Origin: Oceanobacillus polygoni
GTDB taxonomy: Bacteria; Bacillota; Bacilli; Bacillales; Amphibacillaceae
DNA: 64,000 bases
Assembly: GCF_008304605.1 (NCBI RefSeq)
Contig: NZ_PIJY01000024.1
Span: forward strand, 186,857 to 250,856
Direction of reading: 5' to 3'
Shown here: piece by piece, positions 18,232 to 26,021 of the stretch
Position numbering within the stretch: the stretch's first letter is position 1
Layout of the letters: each line of letters opens with the position of its first letter
Made by a program: the position numbers and the translations under genes
Notes under the pieces: generated by a model
The model's input: only the letters and a program-made list of their open reading frames with translations
Database searches by the model: none
Told to the model about the DNA's origin: nothing

Positions 18232-18323
18232 GTTTAACTGGAAGGAATCCTACAATTTACCAGTAAATAAAAGTTATAAGTTTTTTGATAGTGCAAACAA
18301 TAGAATTACAGGAGGTGATAAAC

Positions 18324-18512
18324 ATGGCTAACAACAGTTCAAATCAATTAGTTGTCCCTGGAGTACAACAAGCTCTTGATCAAATGAAATATGAAATTGC
18401 TCAAGAATTTGGAGTTAACTTAGGACCAGACTCAACATCACGTGCGAATGGTTCTGTAGGTGGAGAAATCACAAAACGTCTTGTGCAATCAGCACAACAA
18501 CAATTGCATTAA
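18324..18512 (+). CDS. Small acid-soluble spore protein, alpha/beta type
   Basis: A 62-aa DNA-coating spore protein that protects dormant-spore DNA. It shows [20 protein letters not shown], which contains the germination-protease site within [10 protein letters not shown], and the second helix with [12 protein letters not shown]. The start at 18324 follows a textbook AGGAGGTGATAAAC; an upstream in-frame start at 18285 has no support. Expression should be forespore-specific, but I could not pick a convincing sigma-G promoter by eye. Confidence 0.93.
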   Translation: MANNSSNQLVVPGVQQALDQMKYEIAQEFGVNLGPDSTSRANGSVGGEITKRLVQSAQQQLH

Positions 18513-18529
18513 GTTTCATAAATATGGAT

Positions 18530-18560
18530 AGAGGAAAGTCTTTCGAGACTTTCCTCTTTA
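18530..18560 (+). terminator. Terminator of the SASP gene
   Basis: A perfect 12-bp stem, AGAGGAAAGTCT/AGACTTTCCTCT, closed by a TTCG tetraloop and followed by TTA. Confidence 0.85.
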
Positions 18561-18593
18561 ACATGATGAGGGAATTTTACATCCATCTTTATT

Positions 18594-19691
18594 TTAGCGT
18601 ATGCGTTCTTCCGTGTCTTTATCAAAGAAATGCACTTTGTTCATATCAAAGGCAAGCTCTAGAGTGTCACCGCCTTTAACATCAGAGCGAGAATCAACGC
18701 GTGCTACAAAATCTTGTGAGCCTAATTTAGAATATAAAATGGACTCTGCTCCCATTAATTCAGCAACTTCAATATATGCGTTAATTTTTGACTCCGGTGA
18801 AGATTCGATGATTAGTAGCTCATCGTGAATATCTTCTGGTCGAACTCCTAAAATAATTTCTTTATTAATATAATTTTGTTCACGAAGAAGCTTCATTTTG
18901 CCTTCCGGAACTTTTAGTTTCAGATCATCAACTTCGAAATAGCCCTCTGTTAGTTTGCCTGAGAAGAAGTTCATGGATGGCGATCCAATAAAACCACCAA
19001 CGAATACATTTTCAGGGTGATCATAAACTTCTTTTGGTGCACCAACTTGTTGAATAACGCCATCCTTCATCACGACAAGGCGAGTTGCCATTGTCATTGC
19101 TTCGGTCTGGTCATGGGTTACGTAAATCGTAGTTGTTTGCAGACGTTGATGTAACTTTTGAATTTCTGCACGCATTTGTACACGTAATTTTGCATCCAAG
19201 TTTGATAAAGGTTCATCCATTAAGAAAACTTTCGCATCCCTTACAATTGCTCGTCCAAGTGCTACACGCTGACGTTGCCCACCCGAAAGGGCTTTTGGCT
19301 TACGGTCTAAATATGCTTCTAGACCTAAAATCTTCGCAGCGTTTTGCACGCGCTGATCGATTTCATCTTTTTTAAATTTGCGCAGTTTTAATCCGAATGC
19401 CATATTATCATAGACATTCATATGTGGATATAATGCATAGTTTTGGAAAACCATCGCAATATCGCGGTCTTTTGGTGCAACATCATTCATTTTCTTGTCA
19501 TCAATATAAAGCTCGCCACCTGTGATTTCCTCTAAACCAGCAACCATTCGTAATGTTGTTGATTTCCCGCAGCCTGATGGGCCAACGAAAACAATAAACT
19601 CCTTGTCCTTAATATGTAGATGAAAGTCTGATACAGCAACCACATTTTTATCGTACGTTTTTTGAATATGCTCCAAGCGTAATTCAGCCAT
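18594..19691 (-). CDS. msmX: Shared carbohydrate ABC transporter ATPase (MsmX/UgpC type)
   Basis: A 365-aa ATPase of the CUT1 sugar importers: Walker A GPSGCGKST, Q-loop FQNYALYPHM, signature LSGGQRQRVALGRA, Walker B VFLMDEPLSNLD, switch His in YVTHDQTEAM, and a C-terminal TOBE regulatory region (GVRPEDIHDE). In B. subtilis, MsmX energises several sugar importers that lack their own ATPase. No permease genes are adjacent here, which fits that shared role. Two cre-like boxes upstream suggest CcpA control. A GAGGGATACTA site precedes the ATG. Confidence 0.88.
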   Translation of the reverse strand: MAELRLEHIQKTYDKNVVAVSDFHLHIKDKEFIVFVGPSGCGKSTTLRMVAGLEEITGGELYIDDKKMNDVAPKDRDIAMVFQNYALYPHMNVYDNMAFGLKLRKFKKDEIDQRVQNAAKILGLEAYLDRKPKALSGGQRQRVALGRAIVRDAKVFLMDEPLSNLDAKLRVQMRAEIQKLHQRLQTTTIYVTHDQTEAMTMATRLVVMKDGVIQQVGAPKEVYDHPENVFVGGFIGSPSMNFFSGKLTEGYFEVDDLKLKVPEGKMKLLREQNYINKEIILGVRPEDIHDELLIIESSPESKINAYIEVAELMGAESILYSKLGSQDFVARVDSRSDVKGGDTLELAFDMNKVHFFDKDTEERIR

Positions 19692-19708
19692 TAGTATCCC
19701 TCCATAAA

Positions 19709-19722
19709 TGTAAACGTTTTAT
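19709..19722. promoter_or_regulatory. cre-like CcpA site, proximal
   Basis: TGTAAACGTTTTAT matches the cre core (TGNAARCGNWWWCA) except at the last two positions. It lies about 20 bases before the msmX ATG, where binding would block elongation or initiation. Confidence 0.5.
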
Positions 19723-19736
19723 ATATATATATATAT
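19721..19736. repeat. (AT)8 microsatellite in the msmX promoter
   Basis: Eight uninterrupted AT units lie between the two cre-like sites, next to the TATACAAT -10 region read on the minus strand. Slippage would change the distance between the sites. Confidence 0.8.
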
Positions 19737-19745
19737 TGTATAGAA

Positions 19746-19760
19746 AGAAAGCGTTTTACA
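19746..19760. promoter_or_regulatory. cre-like CcpA site, distal
   Basis: AGAAAGCGTTTTACA is a close match to the cre consensus. It lies on the upstream side of the presumed msmX -10 box. Confidence 0.55.
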
Positions 19761-19781
19761 TAATGGGAAACGTGCACAAAT

Positions 19782-20678
19782 TTAGACATGCTCTTTGTGC
19801 ATGGTTGCTAGCAGCGCTACATATACCGTTAATGCTTGATTAAACTGGCGAACATCAATCCCGGTTTTTTCGAAGAATTTATCAATGCGATATTGTAAAC
19901 TATTACGATGCATATAGAGTTTTTTGGCTGTGAGCGAAATATTGAGATTGCATTGGATAAACGTCCGAATAGTTTGAAGCATTTCTTCATCATTTTGGAA
20001 TTCCTTTAGTATTAGACTGCTAATCTGGTTTCGTTGCTCTAAAGATATTTGATCAACAAGTTGGAAGGGAATAGCATCGACATATGTACTAACAGGATTA
20101 TCTGAATAGCTAGCTGATATTCTTGCTAATTGCATGAAAGCTGAATACTGATTAGCGAGATCTTTGAAGCTACATAAATAGGCACCAATAAAGAATTTCG
20201 CTTTCACGTAAAGATCACTCATTAATGTATCAACAACTTGGTCATAGGTAAGCGAATCTTCTAGCTGTATTCCCTGTTGCTCAATAAGAATTCCTTCGTG
20301 CTCATTTTCCCATAAAATAGGTACAGGATTAGAAAAAAATTCATACATGGCAGTTTTGAAAATGTTTGGTTCCATTTGGTTTTTCGGAAATGAAAAATAA
20401 ATAAAGCGAAATTTTTCATTTGATAGCTCCGGAAGAGAGTTAGAATGAATTCGGTTTTTCCATAATTTCTCTAAATCAGTTGGTTTTGGAATCGTAAGCT
20501 GATAGGCTGTCAAAAATGTAGTAAGCATGGCAGTATCCTTTGTGCTCAATTCACTTTTAGCTATACCGATAATATCATTTGCATCTGTCACGAACCATTG
20601 ATAGTTATCGGGTATTTCAGCTATATTTTCATCATAAATTAAAAAAGAAGGGAAAAATTTTTTAAGCATTTTGTGCAT
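19782..20678 (-). CDS. PucR/CdaR-type helix-turn-helix regulator
   Basis: A 298-aa protein. The C-terminal HTH_30 reads LNISLTAKKLYMHRNSLQYR then IDKFFEKTGIDVR, the signature of PucR/CdaR regulators. The N-terminal about 220 residues form a variable sensory region with no motif I recognise. It follows msmX's regulatory region and is transcribed in the same direction, 90 bases upstream. A link to carbohydrate control is possible but only inferred. AAAGGAG precedes the ATG at good spacing. Confidence 0.75.
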   Translation of the reverse strand: MHKMLKKFFPSFLIYDENIAEIPDNYQWFVTDANDIIGIAKSELSTKDTAMLTTFLTAYQLTIPKPTDLEKLWKNRIHSNSLPELSNEKFRFIYFSFPKNQMEPNIFKTAMYEFFSNPVPILWENEHEGILIEQQGIQLEDSLTYDQVVDTLMSDLYVKAKFFIGAYLCSFKDLANQYSAFMQLARISASYSDNPVSTYVDAIPFQLVDQISLEQRNQISSLILKEFQNDEEMLQTIRTFIQCNLNISLTAKKLYMHRNSLQYRIDKFFEKTGIDVRQFNQALTVYVALLATMHKEHV

Positions 20679-20837
20679 CGTAAAATCTCCTTTTTCCTTA
20701 TTCTATTTATCAATTATAGCAGTCAAATACAAACGTAAAAATAACTTTTCAAAAAATAGGGTTTTTTCGTTGAGGGTATACATAGGGGAAAAGCTCTGTT
20801 ATAGTAACGTTAGTAATGATACTAAAGGAGGAAAATC

Positions 20838-21194
20838 ATGCCTAATATTTATGATAGCGCATATGAATTGGAAAAAGCTATTCGTGAAAGCGAAGAATTT
20901 AAAAGTTTGAAATCAGCTTATGAGGCAGTAATGAATGACCCGAGTGCAAAGCAGATGTTTGACGATTTCCGTGATACTCAAATGAATTTGCAAGAAAAGC
21001 AAATGCAGGGTCTTGAAATTACAGAAGAAGAAGTTGAAAAGGCGCGTGCAGTTGTTGAGGCTGTACAAGAACATCAGGATATCGCTAAATTGATGGAAGA
21101 GGAGCAACGTTTAAATCTTGCCATTAATGATATTAGCCGTATTATTACAAAGCCTTTGGAAGAACTTTACGGTAGTACAGAAGAAACAAACTAA
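20838..21194 (+). CDS. yheA: YlbF/YmcA-family protein YheA
   Basis: A 118-aa all-helical protein of the YlbF/YmcA/YheA family: an N-terminal helix YDSAYELEKAIRES, the family motif VMNDPSAKQMFDDFR, and a long amphipathic helical hairpin to residue 110. The family's best-known members (YlbF, YmcA) work with YaaT in the RNase Y-associated complex; YheA itself has no firm role. Length matches B. subtilis YheA (about 117 aa), and the neighbours also follow the yhe region. AAAGGAGG precedes the ATG. Confidence 0.85.
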   Translation: MPNIYDSAYELEKAIRESEEFKSLKSAYEAVMNDPSAKQMFDDFRDTQMNLQEKQMQGLEITEEEVEKARAVVEAVQEHQDIAKLMEEEQRLNLAINDISRIITKPLEELYGSTEETN

Positions 21195-21207
21195 GTAAAT
21201 ACATATG

Positions 21208-21239
21208 AAGTCCACAGATAAGCTCTGTGGACTTTTTTT
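21208..21239 (+). terminator. Terminator of yheA
   Basis: A perfect 11-bp stem, AAGTCCACAGA/TCTGTGGACTT, with a 5-nt loop and a seven-T tail. Confidence 0.9.
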
Positions 21240-21266
21240 ATAGAAATCAATCACTCATCCGATGAA

Positions 21267-21452
21267 CTATCTATGGAATAGAACAAGCTTTGCTTCTGGA
21301 CTTACACAGCGATGGGTATGTTCACTGTATCCTTCTTTGTCCAATCGCGCCTTTCCAATTTCCTTAGCCTCTGCATCATTTGCAGCAGTAAATGATTCAT
21401 CCAGCAGTTTTTCACCACTTTGGTCAAATACGGTTAAAGCATAATCTCTCAT
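21267..21452 (-). CDS. yhzD: YhzD-like small protein
   Basis: A 61-aa protein beginning MRDYALTVFDQSGEKLLDE, with ANDAEAKEIGKARLDKEGYSEHTHRC and the end KLVLFHR. This matches my recollection of the YhzD family of Bacillales; no function is known. AAAGGAGGGG lies upstream of the ATG. It lies divergently from the XRE regulator and convergent with yheA, as expected for the yhe region. Confidence 0.75.
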   Translation of the reverse strand: MRDYALTVFDQSGEKLLDESFTAANDAEAKEIGKARLDKEGYSEHTHRCVSPEAKLVLFHR

Positions 21453-21595
21453 GATTAATCCCCTCCTTTAAATTATGTAAATCTGAAATCCGATCCACAT
21501 CAAGATAAGGTAAGTTTATTGTACGATATTCAAATTGTATATTCATTATAATCTAAATTTTACTACAAGGGAACGGAAAAGAATGTAAAGTATGG

Positions 21596-21624
21596 TTGAC
21601 AGTGCATGGAGTGTAAAGTACACT
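21596..21624 (+). promoter_or_regulatory. Promoter of the XRE/yhaQP locus
   Basis: TTGACA (21596-21601), a 17-base spacer and TACACT (21619-21624). The -10 box is the right arm of the palindrome AGTGTAAAGTACACT (21610-21624), so a bound repressor would mask it. Confidence 0.7.
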
Positions 21625-21628
21625 ATAC

Positions 21629-21644
21629 GTAAAGTTTACTTTAC
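21629..21644. promoter_or_regulatory. Operator GTAAAG-N4-CTTTAC, locus 1
   Basis: GTAAAGTTTACTTTAC spans the predicted transcription start. The same GTAAAG-N4-CTTTAC form occurs twice before the paralogous regulator at 28230. Further GTAAAG half-sites lie at 21585 and 21613. Confidence 0.65.
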
Positions 21645-21663
21645 TAAAAATGCAGGAGATAGC

Positions 21664-21873
21664 ATGAAAACACTTATAAAGGAAAAGCGCAAAGAGCTGG
21701 ATATTACACAAGAAGAACTATCACAGAAATTAAAGGTTTCTAGACAGACGATTATATCCTTGGAGAAAGGCAAGTATAAGCCATCATTAATATTAGCCCA
21801 TAAGCTAGCTCAAACGTTTGGCTGCACAATTGAGGAATTATTTATTTTTGAAGGGGATGAGAACATTGAGTGA
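21664..21873 (+). CDS. XRE-family regulator (locus 1)
   Basis: A 69-aa single-domain HTH protein: IKEKRKELDITQEELSQKLK, then VSRQTIISLEKGKYKPSLIL, with C-terminal CTIEELFIFEGDEN. This is the compact XRE type that usually represses its own operon. The ATG at 21664 has GCAGGAG upstream; a longer frame from 21592 would read through the promoter and operator, so it is rejected. The gene overlaps the downstream membrane-protein gene by eight bases. It is paralogous to the regulator at 28230 and carries the same operator. Confidence 0.85.
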   Translation: MKTLIKEKRKELDITQEELSQKLKVSRQTIISLEKGKYKPSLILAHKLAQTFGCTIEELFIFEGDENIE

Positions 21874-22174
21874 GGACTTTTTAGCAAATCCTTCAGGTAT
21901 ATGGGGATTAATTGCTGCAGTAATCATGTTAATTATTATATTTTTTGTTAACCGGCGGATTGGTCGAAAGAAGCATTTATTTGATGAGCGTTATCAGCAG
22001 ACTAATAACCGCTCAAAGGCAAGAGCCTGGGATGCAATGATTGTTATATACTTGATAGCCTGGTTTATTGTCATTCTATTTGATGGAATAGGCTTCAGCT
22101 TTTTCCTGCTAACCGCACTCTATGTATTACACAATGTAACTGCAATTATTACAAATTTCTATTTTAAAAAGTGA
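21866..22174 (+). CDS. Small membrane protein with FDER motif (locus 1)
   Basis: A 102-aa protein with about three transmembrane segments, at residues 12-30, 60-80 and 80-98. Between the first and second lies RRIGRKKHLFDERYQQ. The FDER motif plus following basic/aromatic helix recurs in the protein at 28439, which is also partnered with an XRE regulator (DUF2178-like pattern). The TTG start at 21866 has AAGGGGATGAG nine bases upstream; ATG 21857 is an alternative. Its role is unknown, perhaps membrane sensing for the adjacent regulator. The ABC gene yhaQ follows 50 bases on. Confidence 0.7.
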   Translation: MSEDFLANPSGIWGLIAAVIMLIIIFFVNRRIGRKKHLFDERYQQTNNRSKARAWDAMIVIYLIAWFIVILFDGIGFSFFLLTALYVLHNVTAIITNFYFKK

Positions 22175-22224
22175 ATCAAATCTAAATAAGAATCGTATGA
22201 ATACGAGAGAAGGGAGAGGTTTTT

Positions 22225-23124
22225 TTGACATTGGTATTAAAAGAAGTCACGAAACGGTTTCAAGAACACACTGCAGTAGATCGGCTTTCGCTTGAAATTC
22301 CAGAGAAGGAAATGTTTGGTTTCTTAGGAGGAAATGGTGCTGGTAAGACAACAACCTTCCGGATGATACTTGGGTTGTTGGATAGCACGGAGGGAGAAAT
22401 ATCTTGGAATGGTGAATCCATCGATTACGATAAGAGTCATTTGATCGGCTATCTACCTGAGGAAAGAGGGCTTTACCCCAAATTAACGGTAAAAGAACAA
22501 TTAGTTTACTTAGGTAAGCTAAGAGGGATGAAAAAGCACGCTATTCTTACAGAATTAGAATATTGGCTGGAGCGATTTAAAGTCCCTGAATACATGACAA
22601 AAAAAGTTGAAGAGCTATCTAAAGGGAATCAACAAAAGATTCAATTCATCTCAGCTGTTATTCATAAGCCAGAATTACTTATTTTAGATGAGCCATTTTC
22701 AGGGCTGGATCCTGTTAATGTTGAAATGATGAAAGAAGCTGTAATAGATCTGAAGGACCAGGGAACGTCGATCGTTTTTTCATCCCACCAAATGCATCAT
22801 GTTGAGCAGCTGTGTGAGAATCTATGCATCTTACAAAAAGGGTCACCAGTTGTTCATGGAGCATTAAAAGACATTAAACGCTCATTTGGGAAAAAGAACT
22901 TGATTATTCATGGAGATATTGACTTCAGCTTTTTAAAGGATTTCCAAGGTGTAACAAGTTATCAAAAAGGAGCTCAAGGGTGTAAGCTACAAATTGATAA
23001 TGAGCAAGTATTCCAAGACATTCTTTCAGCAATCCAAGGAAAAGGATTCATTCGTAAATTCGATCTCGAAGAACCATCGCTAAATGATATTTTCATTGCG
23101 AAAGTAGGTGCGTCGTATGAATAA
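22225..23124 (+). CDS. yhaQ: ABC transporter ATP-binding protein YhaQ (NatA-like)
   Basis: A 299-aa ATPase: Walker A GGNGAGKTT, Q-loop YLPEERGLYPKLTVKEQL, signature LSKGNQQKIQFI, Walker B LLILDEPFSGLDPVN, H-loop FSSHQMHHVEQL and a C-terminal DUF4162-like accessory region. Length and gene order match B. subtilis YhaQ (about 298 aa), whose partner is YhaP; the family also includes the NatA sodium exporter. It uses a TTG start with AGGGAGAGG upstream. It overlaps yhaP by eight bases and probably shares a transcript with the upstream XRE pair. Confidence 0.88.
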   Translation: MTLVLKEVTKRFQEHTAVDRLSLEIPEKEMFGFLGGNGAGKTTTFRMILGLLDSTEGEISWNGESIDYDKSHLIGYLPEERGLYPKLTVKEQLVYLGKLRGMKKHAILTELEYWLERFKVPEYMTKKVEELSKGNQQKIQFISAVIHKPELLILDEPFSGLDPVNVEMMKEAVIDLKDQGTSIVFSSHQMHHVEQLCENLCILQKGSPVVHGALKDIKRSFGKKNLIIHGDIDFSFLKDFQGVTSYQKGAQGCKLQIDNEQVFQDILSAIQGKGFIRKFDLEEPSLNDIFIAKVGASYE

Positions 23125-24370
23125 ATTCTCGACGATTTTATCCCATACATACATCACGAAGGTGAAAACAAAGTCATTTATTTTCAGTACGCTCATTACA
23201 TTACTAATTATCGCAGGACTTGCTAATTTCCAATCCATTATTGACATGTTCGCTGGAGAGGATTCGGGTGAAATTGCGGTTGTCGATGAATCAGGCGTCT
23301 ATACAGAAGCATTGCAACAAAGCCTTGCTGCAGCAGACGAAAACATTGAATTGGTTCCATTTGATGGTACAGTTGATGAGGCGAAAGCAGCTATACAAGA
23401 TGGTGAATATGGTGCACTTGTGGTACTGACGGAGAGTGAAGCGCAAATTTTTGATGCAACGTATTTTGCGAATACTATTACAGAGTCCGGAAATCAAATG
23501 ATTATTGAACAACATTTACAACAATTAAAGATTGCTATTGCAACACAAGCCTCTGGTATTGATGAGGCGATGATTGCAGAAATCTATGCACCAATTGCAT
23601 TTGAAGCAGTTGCGCTTGATGAATCAGCAAAAACAGAGGAAGAACTCAATCAAGCTCGTGGTATTGTCTATGTTATGCTATTTGTCCTTTATATGACTGT
23701 TATGATGTACGGTCAGATGATTGCAACGGATGTCGCTACAGAAAAATCATCAAGGGTAATGGAAATACTTATATCGAGTGCGCCCCCGATTACACATATG
23801 TTTGCAAAAATAATTGGTATTGCATTAGTTGGACTGACACAGATTGGATTATTTATTATAGTTGGTTATACACTAATTCGTTCGAAACAGGAAGAGTTAG
23901 TCGGGGGAGTCTTCGAGTTATTTGGTGTTCAGGATACATCGCCAATGATTTTTGTTTACGCAATTGTGTTCTTTATTCTTGGTTATTTACTATATGCAAC
24001 ATTGGCAGCAATGCTTGGTTCACTTGTAAGCCGAATTGAAGATGTGGGTCAATTAACGACACCGATGATGATGCTAATTGTGATTGCCTTCATGATTGCT
24101 ATTTTTGGCTTAGGGGCACCTGAGTCAACGTTTGTAACAGTAACCTCCTATATCCCATTCTTTACACCGATGATTATGTTTTTACGAGTTGGAATGCTAG
24201 ATATTCCAATTTGGGAAATTGCATTATCGCTAGGAATAATGGTTGGAACGATTGCCATTCTTGCGTATATCGGTGCCAAGGTATACAGCGGTGGAGTGCT
24301 GATGTATGGAAGATCTGGTTCGTTGAAAGATTTTAAAAAAGCGCTTGTATTAGGGAAGAAAGAGAAATAG
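23117..24370 (+). CDS. yhaP: ABC transporter permease YhaP (NatB-like)
   Basis: A 417-aa ABC-2 permease. It has one N-terminal transmembrane segment (residues 20-40), a large extracytoplasmic domain of about 130 residues rich in acidic and Ala residues, then five or six transmembrane segments. The family motif is VATEKSSRVMEILISSAPP near residue 210. With YhaQ it forms a NatAB-like exporter, possibly for Na+ or a toxic compound. ATG 23117 overlaps the yhaQ stop; a GTG at 23108 is in frame but poorly placed. Confidence 0.87.
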   Translation: MNKFSTILSHTYITKVKTKSFIFSTLITLLIIAGLANFQSIIDMFAGEDSGEIAVVDESGVYTEALQQSLAAADENIELVPFDGTVDEAKAAIQDGEYGALVVLTESEAQIFDATYFANTITESGNQMIIEQHLQQLKIAIATQASGIDEAMIAEIYAPIAFEAVALDESAKTEEELNQARGIVYVMLFVLYMTVMMYGQMIATDVATEKSSRVMEILISSAPPITHMFAKIIGIALVGLTQIGLFIIVGYTLIRSKQEELVGGVFELFGVQDTSPMIFVYAIVFFILGYLLYATLAAMLGSLVSRIEDVGQLTTPMMMLIVIAFMIAIFGLGAPESTFVTVTSYIPFFTPMIMFLRVGMLDIPIWEIALSLGIMVGTIAILAYIGAKVYSGGVLMYGRSGSLKDFKKALVLGKKEK

Positions 24371-24395
24371 GACTAAGCGTTATTGAGTATTTAAT

Positions 24396-24441
24396 AAGAT
24401 CATTAAATTAAGCTCGGAAATGATTTAATGGTCTTTCTTTT
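24396..24441 (+). terminator. Terminator of the yhaQP operon
   Basis: A 13-bp stem, AAGATCATTAAAT/ATTTAATGGTCTT, with one G-U pair, followed by TCTTTTG. Confidence 0.78.
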
Positions 24442-24603
24442 GTAAATTTAACCAATTTGTGAAATGGATGAAAGTAAATTATCGTTTTCATATAGTTTAC
24501 AAATCCGAAACTAGTCAATATGTGAATATCGAACTCGATAGTCATGGAAGAGTGGATTATCGGGGAGTGTGAAGAGGCATTAAATCCTAAAAGGAGATAT
24601 AGA

Positions 24604-24786
24604 ATGTTTCCATTTAAAATTGAACAAACATGCAGTGGCTGTGGAAAAGAAATTATGAAGGGTGAAGAAATCTTTGCGAAAATGAGCTATCCATTTACTA
24701 GAGGATCTGCTGAGATAATGGCCTACTTATACCAAAATGCGAAAGTGTTTTGTGCGAATTGTGTTGCGGAGAAGGGAAATGAATAG
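24604..24786 (+). CDS. Small two-CxxC putative zinc-binding protein
   Basis: A 60-aa protein with CSGCGKEI near the N-terminus and CANC near the C-terminus, a four-cysteine zinc-ribbon arrangement. Similar short Bacillales proteins are often mis-labelled as Fe(III)-hydroxamate-transport proteins; no function is established. AAAAGGAGATATAG precedes ATG 24604; the in-frame extension from 24544 lacks a ribosome site. It ends nine bases before the serine-hydrolase gene and is probably co-transcribed with it. Confidence 0.7.
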   Translation: MFPFKIEQTCSGCGKEIMKGEEIFAKMSYPFTRGSAEIMAYLYQNAKVFCANCVAEKGNE

Positions 24787-24795
24787 GAGATGCTT

Positions 24796-25833
24796 ATGGA
24801 GTTAACCAAACATAACATTGAGGAACGTATGGCGGATTATGGGGTACCAGGAATGAGCATAACACTTATAAATCGGGCTCAAGTTAGTCGGGCAGAAGGC
24901 TTTGGGGTTCTGGAGGTAGGGACAAAAGCTCGTGTTCAGGATGATTCCATTTTCAATGCTTGTTCCATCAGTAAATTTCTAACATCGGTTCTTGTATTAA
25001 AGTTAATCGAACAAGATCAGCTTTGTTTAGATGAGGATGTCAATCAAAAGCTTATTCATTGGAAAGTCCCTGAGAATGAGTTTACACAGCGAAAGAAAGT
25101 GACATTACGAAGTCTGTTAAGCCATCAATCTGGCGTGATGGACCCTGAAGGAAGCTTTGCAGAGCTTGCCCTAAACGATAAAGTTCCTAAAATGGTAGAT
25201 TTGCTGGAAGGGAGAACGACTTATTGTACGGAGCCAGTCCAAATTACGTATGAGCCGGGAAGTGATTTTCAATATTCGGATGCAGGGTTCTGTATCATTC
25301 AGCAACTGATTGAAGATGTAACGGGAAAGTCTTTTGACACTGTTATAAACGAATTAATTTTTCAACCGTTACATATGAATAAAAGCACATTTCCTCATAC
25401 CCTTCTTGAAATTGAAAGCGGAGAAATATCCTGTGGCCATGACAAAGGTGGAAAGGTCGTCGCTGGAAAGTATCCCATATACCCATATCAGGCAGCTTCG
25501 GGACTATGGACAACCCCTTCTGATTTAGCGAAGCTCGTTATTGAACTGATACAGTCGTTAAAAGGAAAAAGTACAATTGGCCTTTCTGCAAGCCTTATAA
25601 GTGAGCTTATCGCTTCACAAGGCTGTAAAGAATGGACAGGACTAGGTGTTTTTCTAGATGGCGCCAATCAGGAAATAGAAATTACTTCCCTCGGATGGGG
25701 AGTAGGATTTCAATGCATGTTGGTGGCATATCCCTATTTAGAATCAGGTGCCATTATCATGACGAATGCCGACTTAGGAGTACATCAATCAAAGGGAATG
25801 ATAGGAGAAATTTATAAATCGCTTCTGCTTTGA
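24796..25833 (+). CDS. Beta-lactamase-fold serine hydrolase (class C-like/esterase)
   Basis: A 345-aa protein of the beta-lactamase/penicillin-binding-like family. The nucleophile motif is SISK (SxxK, about residue 57). FQYSDAGFCI supplies the Tyr of a YxN-like motif, changed here to YSD. A late GWGVGFQC segment probably takes the place of the KTG strand. There is no signal peptide, so it is likely a cytoplasmic esterase or peptidase, not an antibiotic-resistance enzyme. ATG 24796 is chosen because the AGGAG site abuts the earlier ATG 24790. Confidence 0.82.
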   Translation: MELTKHNIEERMADYGVPGMSITLINRAQVSRAEGFGVLEVGTKARVQDDSIFNACSISKFLTSVLVLKLIEQDQLCLDEDVNQKLIHWKVPENEFTQRKKVTLRSLLSHQSGVMDPEGSFAELALNDKVPKMVDLLEGRTTYCTEPVQITYEPGSDFQYSDAGFCIIQQLIEDVTGKSFDTVINELIFQPLHMNKSTFPHTLLEIESGEISCGHDKGGKVVAGKYPIYPYQAASGLWTTPSDLAKLVIELIQSLKGKSTIGLSASLISELIASQGCKEWTGLGVFLDGANQEIEITSLGWGVGFQCMLVAYPYLESGAIIMTNADLGVHQSKGMIGEIYKSLLL

Positions 25834-25847
25834 ATATAGTAACGTAC

Positions 25848-25898
25848 AGAACTGCACCCAAATGATGACGATTCACTCACATTTAGGTGCAGTTCTTT
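25848..25898 (+). terminator. Terminator after the serine hydrolase gene
   Basis: A 17-bp stem, AGAACTGCACCCAAATG/CATTTAGGTGCAGTTCT, with one mismatch, followed by TTTC. Confidence 0.8.
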
Positions 25899-25929
25899 CG
25901 AAATGCATTTTAATTATTTTATTGAAATA

Positions 25930-25991
25930 CTAATGTTCACGCTTAATTGGCTGATATTCGAAACAAAAAAGCTGATGTTCACAATAAAAGG
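25930..25991. repeat. Iteron-like array of three 20-21-bp units, family C, copy 1
   Basis: Three direct units in register begin CTAATGTTCAC, CTGATATTCGA and CTGATGTTCAC (starts 25930, 25951, 25972). Each ends in an A-rich stretch and G. The same three-unit arrangement occurs at 62477-62539. It lies between the serine-hydrolase terminator and the katE stop. Confidence 0.65.
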
Positions 25992-26021
25992 CAGACACAC
26001 CTATTCAATCTCAAGCAAGTA

